From: an uncultured Lentisphaeria bacterium
Lineage (GTDB): Bacteria > Verrucomicrobiota > Lentisphaeria > Victivallales > UBA1829
Length of the DNA stretch: 64,000 nucleotides
Reading direction: 5' to 3'
Assembly (NCBI GenBank): GCA_905197955.1
Contig: CAJKAR010000024.1
Location: 1 to 64,000, forward strand
Part shown: one piece after another, positions 10,276 to 19,623 of the stretch
Position numbering within the stretch: position 1 is the first letter of the stretch
Layout: each line of letters opens with the position of its first letter
Program-made: the position numbers and the translations under genes
The notes under the pieces: generated by a model
Told to the model about the DNA's origin: nothing
What the model saw: only the letters and a program-made list of their open reading frames with translations
Database searches by the model: none

Positions 10276-11136
10276 ATGACGCTCTCTCCTCCGGACGAAA
10301 TCCTCGGTACCACTCTGTATTTCCCGCATGCGGAAACGCATCTGCATTCGATGCTCTCCGGATGCGGGATCGAAACGCGCAGGCATCCGGTTCTGTACAA
10401 TAACAACGGACTGGAACGCGGGGAACATCCCTACTGCATCTGGCAGTATACCTTGGAAGGGGAGGGGGAGCTGACGCTCGAAGGACGCCTCTTCCGGATC
10501 CATCCCGGAGATGCCATGTGCCTGCTGATTCCGCAGGACCACCGATATCGTCTGCCGGAGGATTCTCCAAAGTGGAAGTTCATCTATCTGAGTCTCAGCG
10601 GCTCGGAGATTCTCCGGATCTGGAAGGAGATTTCCCGGCGTTTCGGACCTGTGGTGAAACTCCCGCTGGAACGTTCTAAAGCCATTGAACGTGCGTTTGA
10701 TATCGTTTCCACGGCACAGAATAAAAAGGTGCGCAGTGCATATCATGCCTCCCAGCTGGCGTACTCGTTTGTGATGTCGTTTTACGAGGAGATCGAGATC
10801 CTGCGCTTTGCCGCATCGGAAGCGGGGTTTGTTCTGGATGCCGTCAAATTCTGCATGGATCATTACGCGGAGGGAATCACGGTCGATGACATCGCAGATG
10901 CGGCAGGTTACAGCCGCAGTCATTTCACCCGTATGTTTACCTCCGTGCAGGGGGTCTCCCCCGGACGCTATCTGCGGGAGGTGCGGCTGGGCAATGCCGC
11001 ACGGATGCTTCAGCTGGAGTCGGGCAATGTGAAGGAAATCGCTCTCCGCTGCGGTTTCCCCGATGAAAGTTATTTCTGCAAAGCCTTTCGTCTCCGCTAT
11101 GGAGTTACGCCCGATCTCTTCCGAAAGAAAAGATGA
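10276..11136 (+). CDS. AraC-family transcriptional regulator
   Basis: 286 residues. The N-terminal half has a cupin-type sensor (WQYTLEGEGELTLEG, HPGDAMCLLIPQDHRYRLP at about residues 56-94), which in this family binds a sugar or other small ligand. The C-terminal 100 residues form the double helix-turn-helix DNA-binding domain: ITVDDIADAAGYSRSHFTRMF and then VKEIALRCGFPDESYFCKAFR, ending in the usual YGVTPDLFRK. The GAGG Shine-Dalgarno overlaps the nif3 stop codon, so the two are probably cotranscribed. There is no obvious catabolic gene next to it, so its target cannot be told from context. Confidence 0.88.
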   Translation: MTLSPPDEILGTTLYFPHAETHLHSMLSGCGIETRRHPVLYNNNGLERGEHPYCIWQYTLEGEGELTLEGRLFRIHPGDAMCLLIPQDHRYRLPEDSPKWKFIYLSLSGSEILRIWKEISRRFGPVVKLPLERSKAIERAFDIVSTAQNKKVRSAYHASQLAYSFVMSFYEEIEILRFAASEAGFVLDAVKFCMDHYAEGITVDDIADAAGYSRSHFTRMFTSVQGVSPGRYLREVRLGNAARMLQLESGNVKEIALRCGFPDESYFCKAFRLRYGVTPDLFRKKR

Positions 11137-11154
11137 GTTTTGCATAAATCCCTC

Positions 11155-11195
11155 TTTACATTTCAGTCTTTGTACGGTATATTACGTAAAATATA
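11155..11195 (+). promoter_or_regulatory. Promoter with inverted repeat ahead of the DtxR-type regulator
   Basis: TTTACA (11155-11160), 17-bp spacer, TATATT (11178-11183). The 18-bp inverted repeat TATATTACGTAAAATATA (11178-11195) covers the -10 box and the expected start point, the place where a metal-loaded DtxR/MntR-type repressor would block its own promoter. The promoter is seen directly; the operator role is inferred. Confidence 0.6.
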
Positions 11196-11219
11196 ACAGT
11201 GACAGGAGTGCCGGATACC

Positions 11220-11906
11220 GTGGAGAGAATATCAATATCAAGCAGTCTGGAGGATTATCTGGAGGCCATTGCCGAGATCATTGAGTCGCAGGGCCATGCC
11301 CACACGAAAGAGATCGCGGAAAAGTTAAATGTCAAAATGCCGTCCGTGACCAATGCCCTTCAGGCGCTGTCCTCCCGCGGCCTGATCCGCTATCAGTCCC
11401 ACTCTCCTGTTTTCCTGACCGCTTCCGGAGCCGAGACCGCGGCGGTGATTCGTCATCGCCACAGCGTCCTGAAAAGTTTTTTCCAGGGGATCCTGAAGCT
11501 CGAAGAAAAAGAAGCCAACGATGCCGCATGCAAAGTGGAACATATCATCGGGGAAAAAGTGCTTTCCCGTTTTGTTCTGCTCTCCGAGGCGATTTCCAAT
11601 CGGGAGGACTGCGCAGCCCTCCGCGATTATCTGCAGCAGACCCTTCCACAGATCTGCCCGGAAACCGATGACGATCTGATCTCCCTGGATAAATTGAAGG
11701 ATGGTCAGTGCGGCGTGGTTGTGCGTGTGGCGGAAAATCTGCGCGGAATCAAAAAGTTCGCTGATCTTGGACTGGTCAGCGGAACTCTGCTGGAAATGGA
11801 AGGCTCCGCGCCGTTCGGCGATCTCCTGCGGATCAAGGTCATGGGAAGCAGTCTTTCTCTTCGCAGCAAGGATGCTTCACACATCTGGGTCCGGCTCGCC
11901 GAATGA
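11220..11906 (+). CDS. DtxR/MntR-family metal-dependent regulator
   Basis: About 228 residues. The N-terminal winged helix contains SLEDYLEAIAEI, HTKEIAEKLNVKMPSVTNALQ (recognition helix) and GLIRYQSHSPVFLT; the dimerisation domain follows with metal-ligand candidates in RHRHSVLKSFF, and CKVEHIIGEKVLSRF. The last 75 residues form an SH3-like FeoA domain (LKDGQCGVVVRVAENLRGIKKFADLGLVSGTLLEME). Members repress iron or manganese uptake genes when metal is plentiful. The next gene, 49 bp downstream, is feoB, so iron is the likely metal. The start is uncertain: GTG at 11220 is 11 nt from AGGAG (11204-11208) and gives the usual N-terminus; GTG codons at 11199 and 11208 are in frame but fit the ribosome site worse. 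Confidence 0.88.
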   Translation: MERISISSSLEDYLEAIAEIIESQGHAHTKEIAEKLNVKMPSVTNALQALSSRGLIRYQSHSPVFLTASGAETAAVIRHRHSVLKSFFQGILKLEEKEANDAACKVEHIIGEKVLSRFVLLSEAISNREDCAALRDYLQQTLPQICPETDDDLISLDKLKDGQCGVVVRVAENLRGIKKFADLGLVSGTLLEMEGSAPFGDLLRIKVMGSSLSLRSKDASHIWVRLAE

Positions 11907-11955
11907 CGGATCCTGATGACGGCTCCATGGAATTTCTGATAACAGGCATGATACA

Positions 11956-14088
11956 ATGAAACGCACTTTCAAGATCGCTCTCGCGGGAAATCCGAATTGC
12001 GGGAAAACGACTATCTTCAACATTCTGACCGGTACACATCAGCATGTCGGAAACTATTCCGGCGTAACGGTGGAGCGCAAGACCGGCATCTGCCGGATGG
12101 GGGATATCCGGATTGAAATTATTGATCTGCCCGGCATTTACGGACTTTCGTCCGCTTCCGCCGAGGAAAAAGTGGCATTCGCCGAACTCGTGAACGAGGA
12201 GATCGATCTGATTCTGAATGTCATTGATGCAGGCAATCCCCAGCGCAATCTCTATCTGACCACGCAGCTGGCGGAGCTCAACATCCCGATGATCCTGGTG
12301 TTCAATATGATTGATGATGCGCGGCGTCTCGGACTGGACTTCAATATTCCGATTCTGGAACGCTATTTCAGCGCTCCGATCGTGGAAGCGGTCGGTGCCA
12401 CCGGGGAGGGGATCGATGAGCTGAAACGACTGCTCCTGAAAGTCCTCGGATCCACCGACACCCGTCCGCCGAAGCCGATTGATTACGGGGAGACGGCTAT
12501 GCCTGTCATCCGGGAACTCTCTTCCGCGGTCGCCGCCATGGATCTTCCTCTGCTGAAACGTCTTCCGCCGCGCTATTTCGCCATCAAACTGCTGGAAAAT
12601 GATGAATCCGTCCGCTCCATGCCTCAGCTGAAGCCGCTGCTCCCGCAGGTGGAGAAATGGAGGAAAGGAATTCAAAAACGTTATGGGGTCAGCGGGGAAA
12701 CCTATATGACGGACTGCCGCTACGGAATGATTTCCGGAGCATGCAGGGAGGCTATCACAATGAAAGAGCAGTCCCGCCATCAGTTCTCCGAAGATATCGA
12801 CCGGGTGGTGACAAACCGTTATCTCGGACTGCCGATCTTCTTCATTCTCATGTTCATCGTCTTTTTTCTGACCTTCCAGTGCTCGATTCCCCTGATGAAT
12901 CTGATTGAACTCGGCTTCAAGTCTCTGGCGGATCTGATTAATCATCTGTGGCCGACTGGTCATCTGGAGTATGTGCGTTCCCTGATTACGGAGGGGATTA
13001 TCGGCGGAGTCGGCGGAGTGCTGGTGTTTCTGCCGAACATTCTGATTCTGTTCCTGGCGATCGCGTTTCTGGAAGGAACCGGATATATGTCGCGCGTTGC
13101 TTTCGTGATGGATGGGTTCATGCATAAGTTCGGTCTTCACGGCAAGAGTTTCATTCCGATGCTGCTGGGATTCGGATGCAGTGTGCCGGCGATTATGGCA
13201 ACAAGAACGATTGAATCGGAAAAGGATCGTCTGACAACGATTCTGGTCCTGCCGCTGATGAGCTGCGGGGCTCGTCTGCCGATTTATTCGCTGTTTATTC
13301 CCGCGTTTTTTGCGCCGCGCTATCAGGCGGTGATGATGTGGCTGATCTATTTCATCGGCGTGATTCTGGCGCTCTGCTGCGCGGGTATCCTGAAATCGAC
13401 GATTTTCCGGAGCGATGACGAAGTGTTTGTCATGGAACTGCCGCCCTACCGCATGCCAACGGTGCGCAGTCTGCTGATCTATATGATGGAGCGGTCGACG
13501 ATGTATCTGAAAAAGGCGGGAACATTTATTCTGGTTGCTTCTGTGATCATGTTCCTTTTCAATACCCTTCCGGAGAAGAAGGAGTATTCGAAGGATTATG
13601 CGGCTATGACGGAGCAGGTCGAGAACAATGCCTCGCTTTCCGCGGAACAGAAGCGGAAACAGATTTCGGTCTTCCAGGCGGAAAAGGAGAGCGAGCGTCT
13701 GCAATACTCCATTGCCGGGAGGATCGGACATGCTATGACGGTCGTGTTTCATCCGATCGGATTCGACTGGAAGGTCTGCTCCGCTCTGATCGGCGCGATC
13801 GCCGGTAAAGAACTGTTCGTTTCCCAGCTGGGAATTCTCAACTCGGTCGGCGAGGCGGAGGAGGATTCCTCTTCCCTGCGAGAGAAACTCAGGGAGCAGT
13901 ATACGCCGCTGCAGGCCTTCTGCATTATGCTGTTCTGTCTGGTTTCAATGCCCTGCGTGGCAACGGTCGCCGTCGTGCGGCGCGAGACGAATTCCTGGGG
14001 ATTGATGTTCGCCCAGATCATCGGGTTGACCCTTCTTGCTTATCTGCTTACTTTCATCGTCTATCAGATCGGTTCCCGCCTGTTCTGA
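11956..14088 (+). CDS. feoB: Ferrous iron transporter FeoB
   Basis: 710 residues; inner-membrane Fe(II) transporter with an N-terminal G domain. G1 is GNPNCGKTT (residues 11-19), the switch region carries NYSGVTVERKTG, G3 is DLPG (57-60) and G4 is NMID. A helical GDI-like region follows, then the membrane part with two Gate motifs (GFGCSVPAIMATRTIE; MPCVATVAVVRRE) and the EGTGYMSRVAF segment. The length is normal for the short FeoB form. No separate feoA gene is adjacent; the only FeoA-like domain nearby is the C-terminus of the upstream DtxR-type regulator. The Shine-Dalgarno is weak (AGG at about 11945). The gene is probably controlled by that regulator as one operon. Confidence 0.96.
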   Translation: MKRTFKIALAGNPNCGKTTIFNILTGTHQHVGNYSGVTVERKTGICRMGDIRIEIIDLPGIYGLSSASAEEKVAFAELVNEEIDLILNVIDAGNPQRNLYLTTQLAELNIPMILVFNMIDDARRLGLDFNIPILERYFSAPIVEAVGATGEGIDELKRLLLKVLGSTDTRPPKPIDYGETAMPVIRELSSAVAAMDLPLLKRLPPRYFAIKLLENDESVRSMPQLKPLLPQVEKWRKGIQKRYGVSGETYMTDCRYGMISGACREAITMKEQSRHQFSEDIDRVVTNRYLGLPIFFILMFIVFFLTFQCSIPLMNLIELGFKSLADLINHLWPTGHLEYVRSLITEGIIGGVGGVLVFLPNILILFLAIAFLEGTGYMSRVAFVMDGFMHKFGLHGKSFIPMLLGFGCSVPAIMATRTIESEKDRLTTILVLPLMSCGARLPIYSLFIPAFFAPRYQAVMMWLIYFIGVILALCCAGILKSTIFRSDDEVFVMELPPYRMPTVRSLLIYMMERSTMYLKKAGTFILVASVIMFLFNTLPEKKEYSKDYAAMTEQVENNASLSAEQKRKQISVFQAEKESERLQYSIAGRIGHAMTVVFHPIGFDWKVCSALIGAIAGKELFVSQLGILNSVGEAEEDSSSLREKLREQYTPLQAFCIMLFCLVSMPCVATVAVVRRETNSWGLMFAQIIGLTLLAYLLTFIVYQIGSRLF

Positions 14089-14275
14089 ACAATCGCCTGA
14101 TTCCACTCGGAAGGGGGAAAATCAGGAGTCGGGGAGAGAGTATTCCCATGGATTTCAAGAGATGGGGATGTTTTGTCCAGATCCCTGGAAAAGGGGGAAT
14201 CACTCTCTCATTTTGCCCTCAAGGCTGTTTTCCCAGATTGCGGAATCTGCTTGATTTCAGTCTGTACTGGATTGG

Positions 14276-14301
14276 CTGATTCCGGTTGGAACCGGAATCA
14301 G
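14276..14301 (-). terminator. Perfect 12-bp hairpin overlapping the GH38 stop codon
   Basis: CTGATTCCGGTT (14276-14287) and AACCGGAATCAG (14290-14301) are exact inverted repeats with a two-base loop. The stop codon of the GH38 gene (14298-14300) lies inside. No T run follows on the minus strand, so it may protect the mRNA 3' end or assist a Rho-type stop rather than act as a classical terminator. Bases 14089-14297, between feoB and GH38, otherwise show no gene. Confidence 0.45.
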
Positions 14302-16913
14302 GAATTGCGGAAAGAAGATTTCCGTTTCAGAGTAATGATTTCTCCCGGCCGGAGTTCCAGAGTGTTGCCTCGCATGTTCCCTTTGGGCAGAGTGGTTTCT
14401 GCGAGAGAGCAACGGGTCCAGCTGGATCTCTTGTCCAGAGCGGCTGTAACGGATTTTGTGAAATCCGGATTGTAGAAGCGAAGAATCGGCAGATCGCGTT
14501 CCTCTGCCCGCTTCCAGGCGGAAAAGACGACATCTCCATGAATCTCCAGCAGGGAGTCTTCTACTGGAAGACGCTTCGCGCCGGAAGGCAGCGGACGGAA
14601 AAAGAGTTCCGAAAGCTCCGTTTCCTGAACACAGGGGCGTCCGGATGTGAATTTCCGTTCATTGGCGGAATCGAACGCCACCGCGGAAGGCAGAATAAAT
14701 TTCCGAAACTCCGTTTCCAGTTCTGCAAGCGAGGCCTCTCCCGGCCGGATTGCCAGGCGGAAACGATGAGTTCCAATCAGATTTGCTTCCTTTGCTTCCC
14801 ATTCGCGAGCTTCCGCAATCAGCGGACTCTGGTTGGGATAGTCGGAATTGGTGATTCTGCCGACACAGCGCAAAAGAGTCAGCGCAATAGTTCCATCTGT
14901 GTTGTGCTGGTATTCGAACAGTCCGTGGTTGAACACGGAAAGATCGGCAACCCGGATGACTCCGCTGTTCGGATTGCCCCGCGGATTGCCGTCACAGATC
15001 CGGGTTTCGAATCCGAAGGGAACCGAGGCAAAAGATTGATCGGTCTGGCTTCCGGTGCGGAAGATCATCCGCAGGCGGTGCGCTTCCGAACGGTTGTCCG
15101 CTTCGACTTCCACGGAGAGATGCCGGGAATGACGCTTCAGAGAGTAGCGGACCGTCAGGCTGTTTTCCATTTCTTCGCCGGAACGTCGTTTGTGTTCGAA
15201 GTCATAGGTGCGCGGAAGAAGAAAGCGGTAACGGACTTCCACGCAGTCCGTTTTATGGGTCACGGTGATCCGGCTGCGGGAAGGTATGTCGATAGCCGCA
15301 TCCTCCGGCGCAGGAAAGAAATTGTAGGTGTGTCCGATATCCGCCTCGTCCTGAAACGTCACCAGATCCGAATAGGATCGGTTCGTTCTGCGGTCTTTCA
15401 AGGTCAACTTTCCTTTCCGGTCCACATGGAACTCAAGGAATTCGTTTTGCAGGGTGCACTTCCCATCGAACGGGAGAAGTTTGCCGCGGCACGGACGGAC
15501 CGTGAAAATACGATAGCCCATCGGAGGCAGATTTTCCGCCGAAAAACGGATCGTGAATTTGCGGCAGGGGGTCTTGCCCGGCAGATTGATCGCCGGATAA
15601 CTTGTCCTTGCACGAAGTTCCACGGAAAGCGTTTCAAAGGCGACCGCTTTTTCGGCAGGATCAAACAGTTCAAAGGCTTCCACCGCTTCCTCCAGGGGAA
15701 AGTCCAGTTCGGCAGTGAGTTCTTCGGTGGAGGGGCGGGGCGAAGGATTGAAGACCGCAAGCAGGTACTCTTCGGGCGAGAAGGCAGAGCGGTCAAGACG
15801 CTCGAAGAAATGACGGAAGATACGCTGTTCGAGTCCATCGGTCAGATCCGCAAGACGCGCAAACCGGTTCAGGTCATCCGCATGGACTCTGGGCGTGCTG
15901 CATCCGCAGATGGAGTCGTGCGGATGGTTTTGCAGCAGGAGTTTCCAGGCATGACGCAGAAAGGCGGTCTCATAGAGACTCCAGTCTTCCGCCGCGATTG
16001 CAAGCATGACGCTCAGAGGTTCCAGTCTCCACTCCAGCTCCGCCTGCGCACGGACATTGGCGATCTTCAGCGGAACCCATGAGGAAAGTGTTCCTGGAAG
16101 GAGAAAGGAAAAGTCGCAGTTCCTCATTTCGTCGGTGACGACAGGGAGGGAATCCGCTTCCGTTTTGATCCCGTCGAAGAAGGCTCGGAGCGTCGATTGC
16201 CGGAAGCCCGGCAGATGTTTCAGCACTTCCGGCAGATCCTCCTGCGCTTCCAGATGATCCACCCCGTTCATCAGAAGGCGGTGTGAGGTGGCGGCTTCTT
16301 CGTTTTGGCTTTCGATGGCATAGTTTGCGAAGCGCGCCGCCCGTTCCGGATCCGGCGAGAGACGCTGGAGATTGTTGTACCAGCGGCTCAGGAAGGAGGC
16401 CAGAACAGTGGAGCCATCGGGACTTTTCCAGTGAAATTCATTTTTTGTATGGCGATCGAAGCCGCGTCCGAAGACGCAGCTGTCGATTCCGAATCCGGCG
16501 AGGATCTGGGGAAGCTGGCGGATCAGTCCGAACTGATCCGGAGCGTAGCCGACATCGCCGCATTTGCCGAATTCCCTTGCAATTCTCCGTCCTGTCAGCA
16601 GATTGCGGATGGTGGCTTCTCCGCTGGTCAGGAAAAAGTCGTTCTGCACATACCACGGGCCGACCCGCAGATTGCCTTTCCGAATGTAGTGTTTCAGAAT
16701 GGCGCGTTTTTCCGGCCGGATCTCCAGATAGTCTTCCAGACAGATCGTCTGCGCATCCAGTTCAAAGATGTAGTCCGGATATGCGCGGAAGATGTCCAGC
16801 AGATGATCAATAAGATCGGTCAGGCGCAGACGGAACTGCTCGAACGGCTGATACCATTCGCGGTCCCAGTGCGTGTGGGAGATGACATGGAGATGCAGGT
16901 TTTCGTTTTTCAT
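14298..16913 (-). CDS. Alpha-mannosidase, glycoside hydrolase family 38
   Basis: 871 residues. The N-terminal GH38 catalytic domain begins with the metal-binding motif HTHWDREW (residues 13-20; H15 and D17 as zinc ligands), followed by GYAPDQFG with D126 as the expected nucleophile, and NGVDHLEAQEDL with another zinc-ligand histidine. The middle helical domain and the C-terminal beta-sandwich domains (from about residue 400) have the usual family length. There is no signal peptide, so it should act in the cytoplasm on imported mannosides; the linkage cannot be told from sequence. It is the last gene of a minus-strand operon, 10 bp after the GH5 gene, and is probably controlled by the LacI-type operator at 19624. 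Confidence 0.93.
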   Translation of the reverse strand: MKNENLHLHVISHTHWDREWYQPFEQFRLRLTDLIDHLLDIFRAYPDYIFELDAQTICLEDYLEIRPEKRAILKHYIRKGNLRVGPWYVQNDFFLTSGEATIRNLLTGRRIAREFGKCGDVGYAPDQFGLIRQLPQILAGFGIDSCVFGRGFDRHTKNEFHWKSPDGSTVLASFLSRWYNNLQRLSPDPERAARFANYAIESQNEEAATSHRLLMNGVDHLEAQEDLPEVLKHLPGFRQSTLRAFFDGIKTEADSLPVVTDEMRNCDFSFLLPGTLSSWVPLKIANVRAQAELEWRLEPLSVMLAIAAEDWSLYETAFLRHAWKLLLQNHPHDSICGCSTPRVHADDLNRFARLADLTDGLEQRIFRHFFERLDRSAFSPEEYLLAVFNPSPRPSTEELTAELDFPLEEAVEAFELFDPAEKAVAFETLSVELRARTSYPAINLPGKTPCRKFTIRFSAENLPPMGYRIFTVRPCRGKLLPFDGKCTLQNEFLEFHVDRKGKLTLKDRRTNRSYSDLVTFQDEADIGHTYNFFPAPEDAAIDIPSRSRITVTHKTDCVEVRYRFLLPRTYDFEHKRRSGEEMENSLTVRYSLKRHSRHLSVEVEADNRSEAHRLRMIFRTGSQTDQSFASVPFGFETRICDGNPRGNPNSGVIRVADLSVFNHGLFEYQHNTDGTIALTLLRCVGRITNSDYPNQSPLIAEAREWEAKEANLIGTHRFRLAIRPGEASLAELETEFRKFILPSAVAFDSANERKFTSGRPCVQETELSELFFRPLPSGAKRLPVEDSLLEIHGDVVFSAWKRAEERDLPILRFYNPDFTKSVTAALDKRSSWTRCSLAETTLPKGNMRGNTLELRPGEIITLKRKSSFRNS

Positions 16914-16923
16914 TTCTATACTG

Positions 16924-18654
16924 TTATTTTGCTTTCGGTGTAGGTGATGCTGTGATTCGGGCCGCAGGAATCCAGAAGTCGCTGTAACTGCAGGAATCCC
17001 ATTTCGGAGCGGTCCATGGCCCGCGCGGATTGTCCTCCAGACGCTTCAGCGCCCAGATCATCCAGCCGACATCCTCTTTGGCAAAGAGTGTCAACATGCC
17101 CGCAATGAACATGCGGCAGACCGTTTCCGTCTTGCTCCAGTGCGTTGCCCCGAACTCGGTGCAGAGAACCGGAACGTTGTATTTATCGCGGAAGGTTGTG
17201 ATCGATTTTGCCACTTCCCACGGATGATTGTCGTCGGGATAGTCGTGGAAGGTGAACGCCACGTTGTTGTAAGGCGCATCGACCGTTGTGGCTACCGGAC
17301 CCCAGGTCTTTTCCATGGCGCGTGCGTGGGACCAGTCCGAGTTGCCGACCAGGATCGCATGGCGCTGATCCACTGCGCGAATCGCTTTGAGACAGCGTGT
17401 GTACCACATCCGGGTCGCTTCCGGAGAGATGTCATGGGGTTCATTCAGGAGTTCGTAGCCCAGAACAGTCGGTTCGTTTTTGAAGAATTCGGCAACCTTG
17501 ACCCAGCGGCGGATCCATTCCTGAAATCCGGCATCGCTCCAGCGGGGAACACTCTGGGACTGACGGGCTTTGGCTTCGTCGATTTTTGCCGTGAAATAGC
17601 CGTGGTCGTCGAGAATGACATACATGTTGTGCCGTTTCGCCGCCAGAACCACCGGCAGAATGAAGTCCCGGATGTGTTCTTCAATCTCAAGAGGCGCCTT
17701 TTCGTTGTTGTTGAAAAAGCGGGTGTAGAACGAAAGACGAATCGTGTTCAGATGTCTGGCCTTGCAGAATTTCATGACTTCTTCGTCCTGAGCCGGAATG
17801 ATGACATCGCGGCAGTAGCCGATTCCGACCGGAATGAACTTCTGTTCCCCGTCTCTGCTGAGCGGCGAGGTCATGAAATGGCGTCCCTTGACCCGGATCC
17901 ATGCAAATTCGTCGTCCGCCCGGTACCCGAACAGGGAAAGAGGAATGGAGGTTTCCGCCGAATTCTTTCCGCTTCCGATCTGCGCATATGCCGTGTTCCA
18001 TTGCCCCTCCGAGACGGGGGGACGTTTCCAGACAAGTTCGTATTTGCCGTTCTTGCTGCGGATCGTTTTCGACTGAACTTTCCCTTCTGCATTGCGGATA
18101 CTGACAGTAACCTCTGTTTCCGGAGTTGCTGTCGTGCCGCGGAAGGTGATTTCCTTCTGAATCTTTGTAGGATACTCGTCGGCTTTCAGGGTGACTTTTC
18201 TAGGTTTGGCAATTTCAATTTTTCGGATTTCCACTCTGCTGGGATCCGGGGTGAACTGAAGATCCAGAGCGGTCAGTTTTTTCCCGCGGGATTCGGGCAT
18301 GGGAAGAATCACTTCCTGAAACTCTTTTTTCCCTTTGATTGCGTATTCCGGCAGATTGCCGCCGCCGTTCCAGCGTGTGCGGATGGAAACATCTTTTTCT
18401 GTCTTGAGTTCAAGAACAAGGGCGTCATCCGGAGCCGGATTGCCGTCAAGATTCTGATGGAAACGGATCAGTCCCCGCAGAAAGAGATTGACCGGCGTTT
18501 TTTCCCGTTTCAAAATGAGCTTCTCGCCCTGTTTCTGAAACGAGGCCCCGTCTGCACCGTGAATGGAGATTTTTCCTTTTTCGGGCATGAGGGATCCTCC
18601 GCTGAGGGTCAGGGTTGTAACTGCGGCAGCGCAGAGTATGAGAGTTTTGTTCAT
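16924..18654 (-). CDS. Secreted glycoside hydrolase family 5 enzyme (copy a)
   Basis: 576 residues. A signal peptide (MNKTLILCAAAVTTLTLSGG) is followed by a beta-rich N-terminal region of about 240 residues that may bind carbohydrate, then a GH5-type TIM barrel. Catalytic residues are in place: E405 in GYELLNEPHD (acid/base) and E500 in VLCTEFGATHW (nucleophile), with support from NTIRL, DDHGY, FTFHDYP and WMIWALK. GH5 covers endo-glucanases, mannanases and exo-enzymes, so the substrate is open. It lies 36 bp after a pseudopilin gene and 10 bp before the GH38 mannosidase; a beta-mannoside or N-glycan-like substrate would fit but is not shown. It is clearly paralogous to the gene at 19809-21575. 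Confidence 0.9.
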   Translation of the reverse strand: MNKTLILCAAAVTTLTLSGGSLMPEKGKISIHGADGASFQKQGEKLILKREKTPVNLFLRGLIRFHQNLDGNPAPDDALVLELKTEKDVSIRTRWNGGGNLPEYAIKGKKEFQEVILPMPESRGKKLTALDLQFTPDPSRVEIRKIEIAKPRKVTLKADEYPTKIQKEITFRGTTATPETEVTVSIRNAEGKVQSKTIRSKNGKYELVWKRPPVSEGQWNTAYAQIGSGKNSAETSIPLSLFGYRADDEFAWIRVKGRHFMTSPLSRDGEQKFIPVGIGYCRDVIIPAQDEEVMKFCKARHLNTIRLSFYTRFFNNNEKAPLEIEEHIRDFILPVVLAAKRHNMYVILDDHGYFTAKIDEAKARQSQSVPRWSDAGFQEWIRRWVKVAEFFKNEPTVLGYELLNEPHDISPEATRMWYTRCLKAIRAVDQRHAILVGNSDWSHARAMEKTWGPVATTVDAPYNNVAFTFHDYPDDNHPWEVAKSITTFRDKYNVPVLCTEFGATHWSKTETVCRMFIAGMLTLFAKEDVGWMIWALKRLEDNPRGPWTAPKWDSCSYSDFWIPAARITASPTPKAK

Positions 18655-18690
18655 CGGAATAAGGTCTCCGTTTTTCTGCTTTGAAACTGA

Positions 18691-19425
18691 TTATTTGTGA
18701 ACGTTGTAGTACCAGCCGAGAGAACCGTTTTTCCCTGCTCCCATGAAGGCTTGTTTTTTCCAGTCGGCATGACCGTCCACCCATAGGATATTGAGTCCGC
18801 CGCTATGACGCCGTGAGATTCTTTTGTCAAGCGGATCCCCGTTGCGCAAGGCCAGAAGACAGCTGTAATCTGCATGATTGCTGCCGAAATCCCACTGCGC
18901 AATATCCACAGTATCGCCGACCAGAGCACTCTCTGAATTTAATTTTTTCAGATCTTTATAGGAGTTCCGTTTAATTTCCGTACTGGAAATGCCATAGCTG
19001 ATGTTGTCGTTCCATCCGAGTCCGCCGAACTGTCCCGGATAAGTTTTCATACGACCGGCACAGCTTGCACTGACCCCATTGAATCCATCACACCCGAAAA
19101 CGCTTCCGGCCCCATATTTTTTGGATTTGAGTGTTGCATCAAAAGAATCTTCTTTCTTCAATCCGCAGTATTGAGCAAGTTCATATTTCCAGTTGCCCGG
19201 GGTTCCATTGTTTTTTCCCGCAGGGAGCCACTCATCGAAATCTGCCGCATACTGAGCTACTCCAAGTCCGATCTGCTTCAGGTTGGAAAGGCATTTGGCC
19301 GACTGCGCCTTGCTTCTTGCCTGATTCAGCGCCGGCAGAAGCAGCGCTGCAAGAATCGCGATAATTGCAATTACCACCAGAAGCTCTATGAGTGTGAAAT
19401 GCCTGGAACCGGAAGTTGATTTCAT
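18691..19425 (-). CDS. Pseudopilin-like protein with H-x9-DG motif (copy 1)
   Basis: 244 residues. The N-terminus has the type IV pilin/pseudopilin signature FTLIELLVVIAIIAILAALL with the conserved Glu at +5, then a globular domain ending in RRHSGGLNILWVDGHADW, the H-x9-DG motif of the prepilin-type processing-associated family (TIGR04294; N-terminus TIGR02532). The residue before the mature Phe is His, not the usual Gly. Function is unknown in this family; members are very numerous in Lentisphaerae, Planctomycetes and Verrucomicrobia. Start: AGGAG lies 7 nt before the ATG at 19425; the ATG at 19440 would overlap that site and is rejected. It is the first gene of the operon with GH5 and GH38, and is a close paralog of the product at 21600-22355. 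Confidence 0.9.
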   Translation of the reverse strand: MKSTSGSRHFTLIELLVVIAIIAILAALLLPALNQARSKAQSAKCLSNLKQIGLGVAQYAADFDEWLPAGKNNGTPGNWKYELAQYCGLKKEDSFDATLKSKKYGAGSVFGCDGFNGVSASCAGRMKTYPGQFGGLGWNDNISYGISSTEIKRNSYKDLKKLNSESALVGDTVDIAQWDFGSNHADYSCLLALRNGDPLDKRISRRHSGGLNILWVDGHADWKKQAFMGAGKNGSLGWYYNVHK

Positions 19426-19623
19426 TTTCCATCTCCTCATTTTTTTATTTCTTTCTCTATTCTCTCTTTGCTGCTGGAGTTCTGGAACAGACTCTTTGCA
19501 GAAATTCTGCTTTCTATCTCTGTTCCATTCTCTCTACTGATTCATTCCCATTGGGATGATGGATCAGGTATGCGCCTGTTTTCATTTTCATAAAGAACTG
19601 GCGCGTTATTTTTTATCTTTTGC

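Noticed and set aside
11839..13752. 637-codon minus-strand frame opposite feoB
   Set aside because: His/Gln/Arg-rich antisense product with no recognisable domain; feoB on the plus strand is certain.
14096..14126. Possible feoB terminator (CCTGATT against AATCAGG)
   Set aside because: A 7-bp stem with an 17-base loop and no T run; too weak to list.
14286..16082. 598-codon plus-strand frame
   Set aside because: Antisense to the GH38 mannosidase, whose catalytic motifs are clear. No start signal.
17140..18684. 514-codon plus-strand frame
   Set aside because: Antisense to the GH5 gene and covers even its signal peptide region; no domain features.
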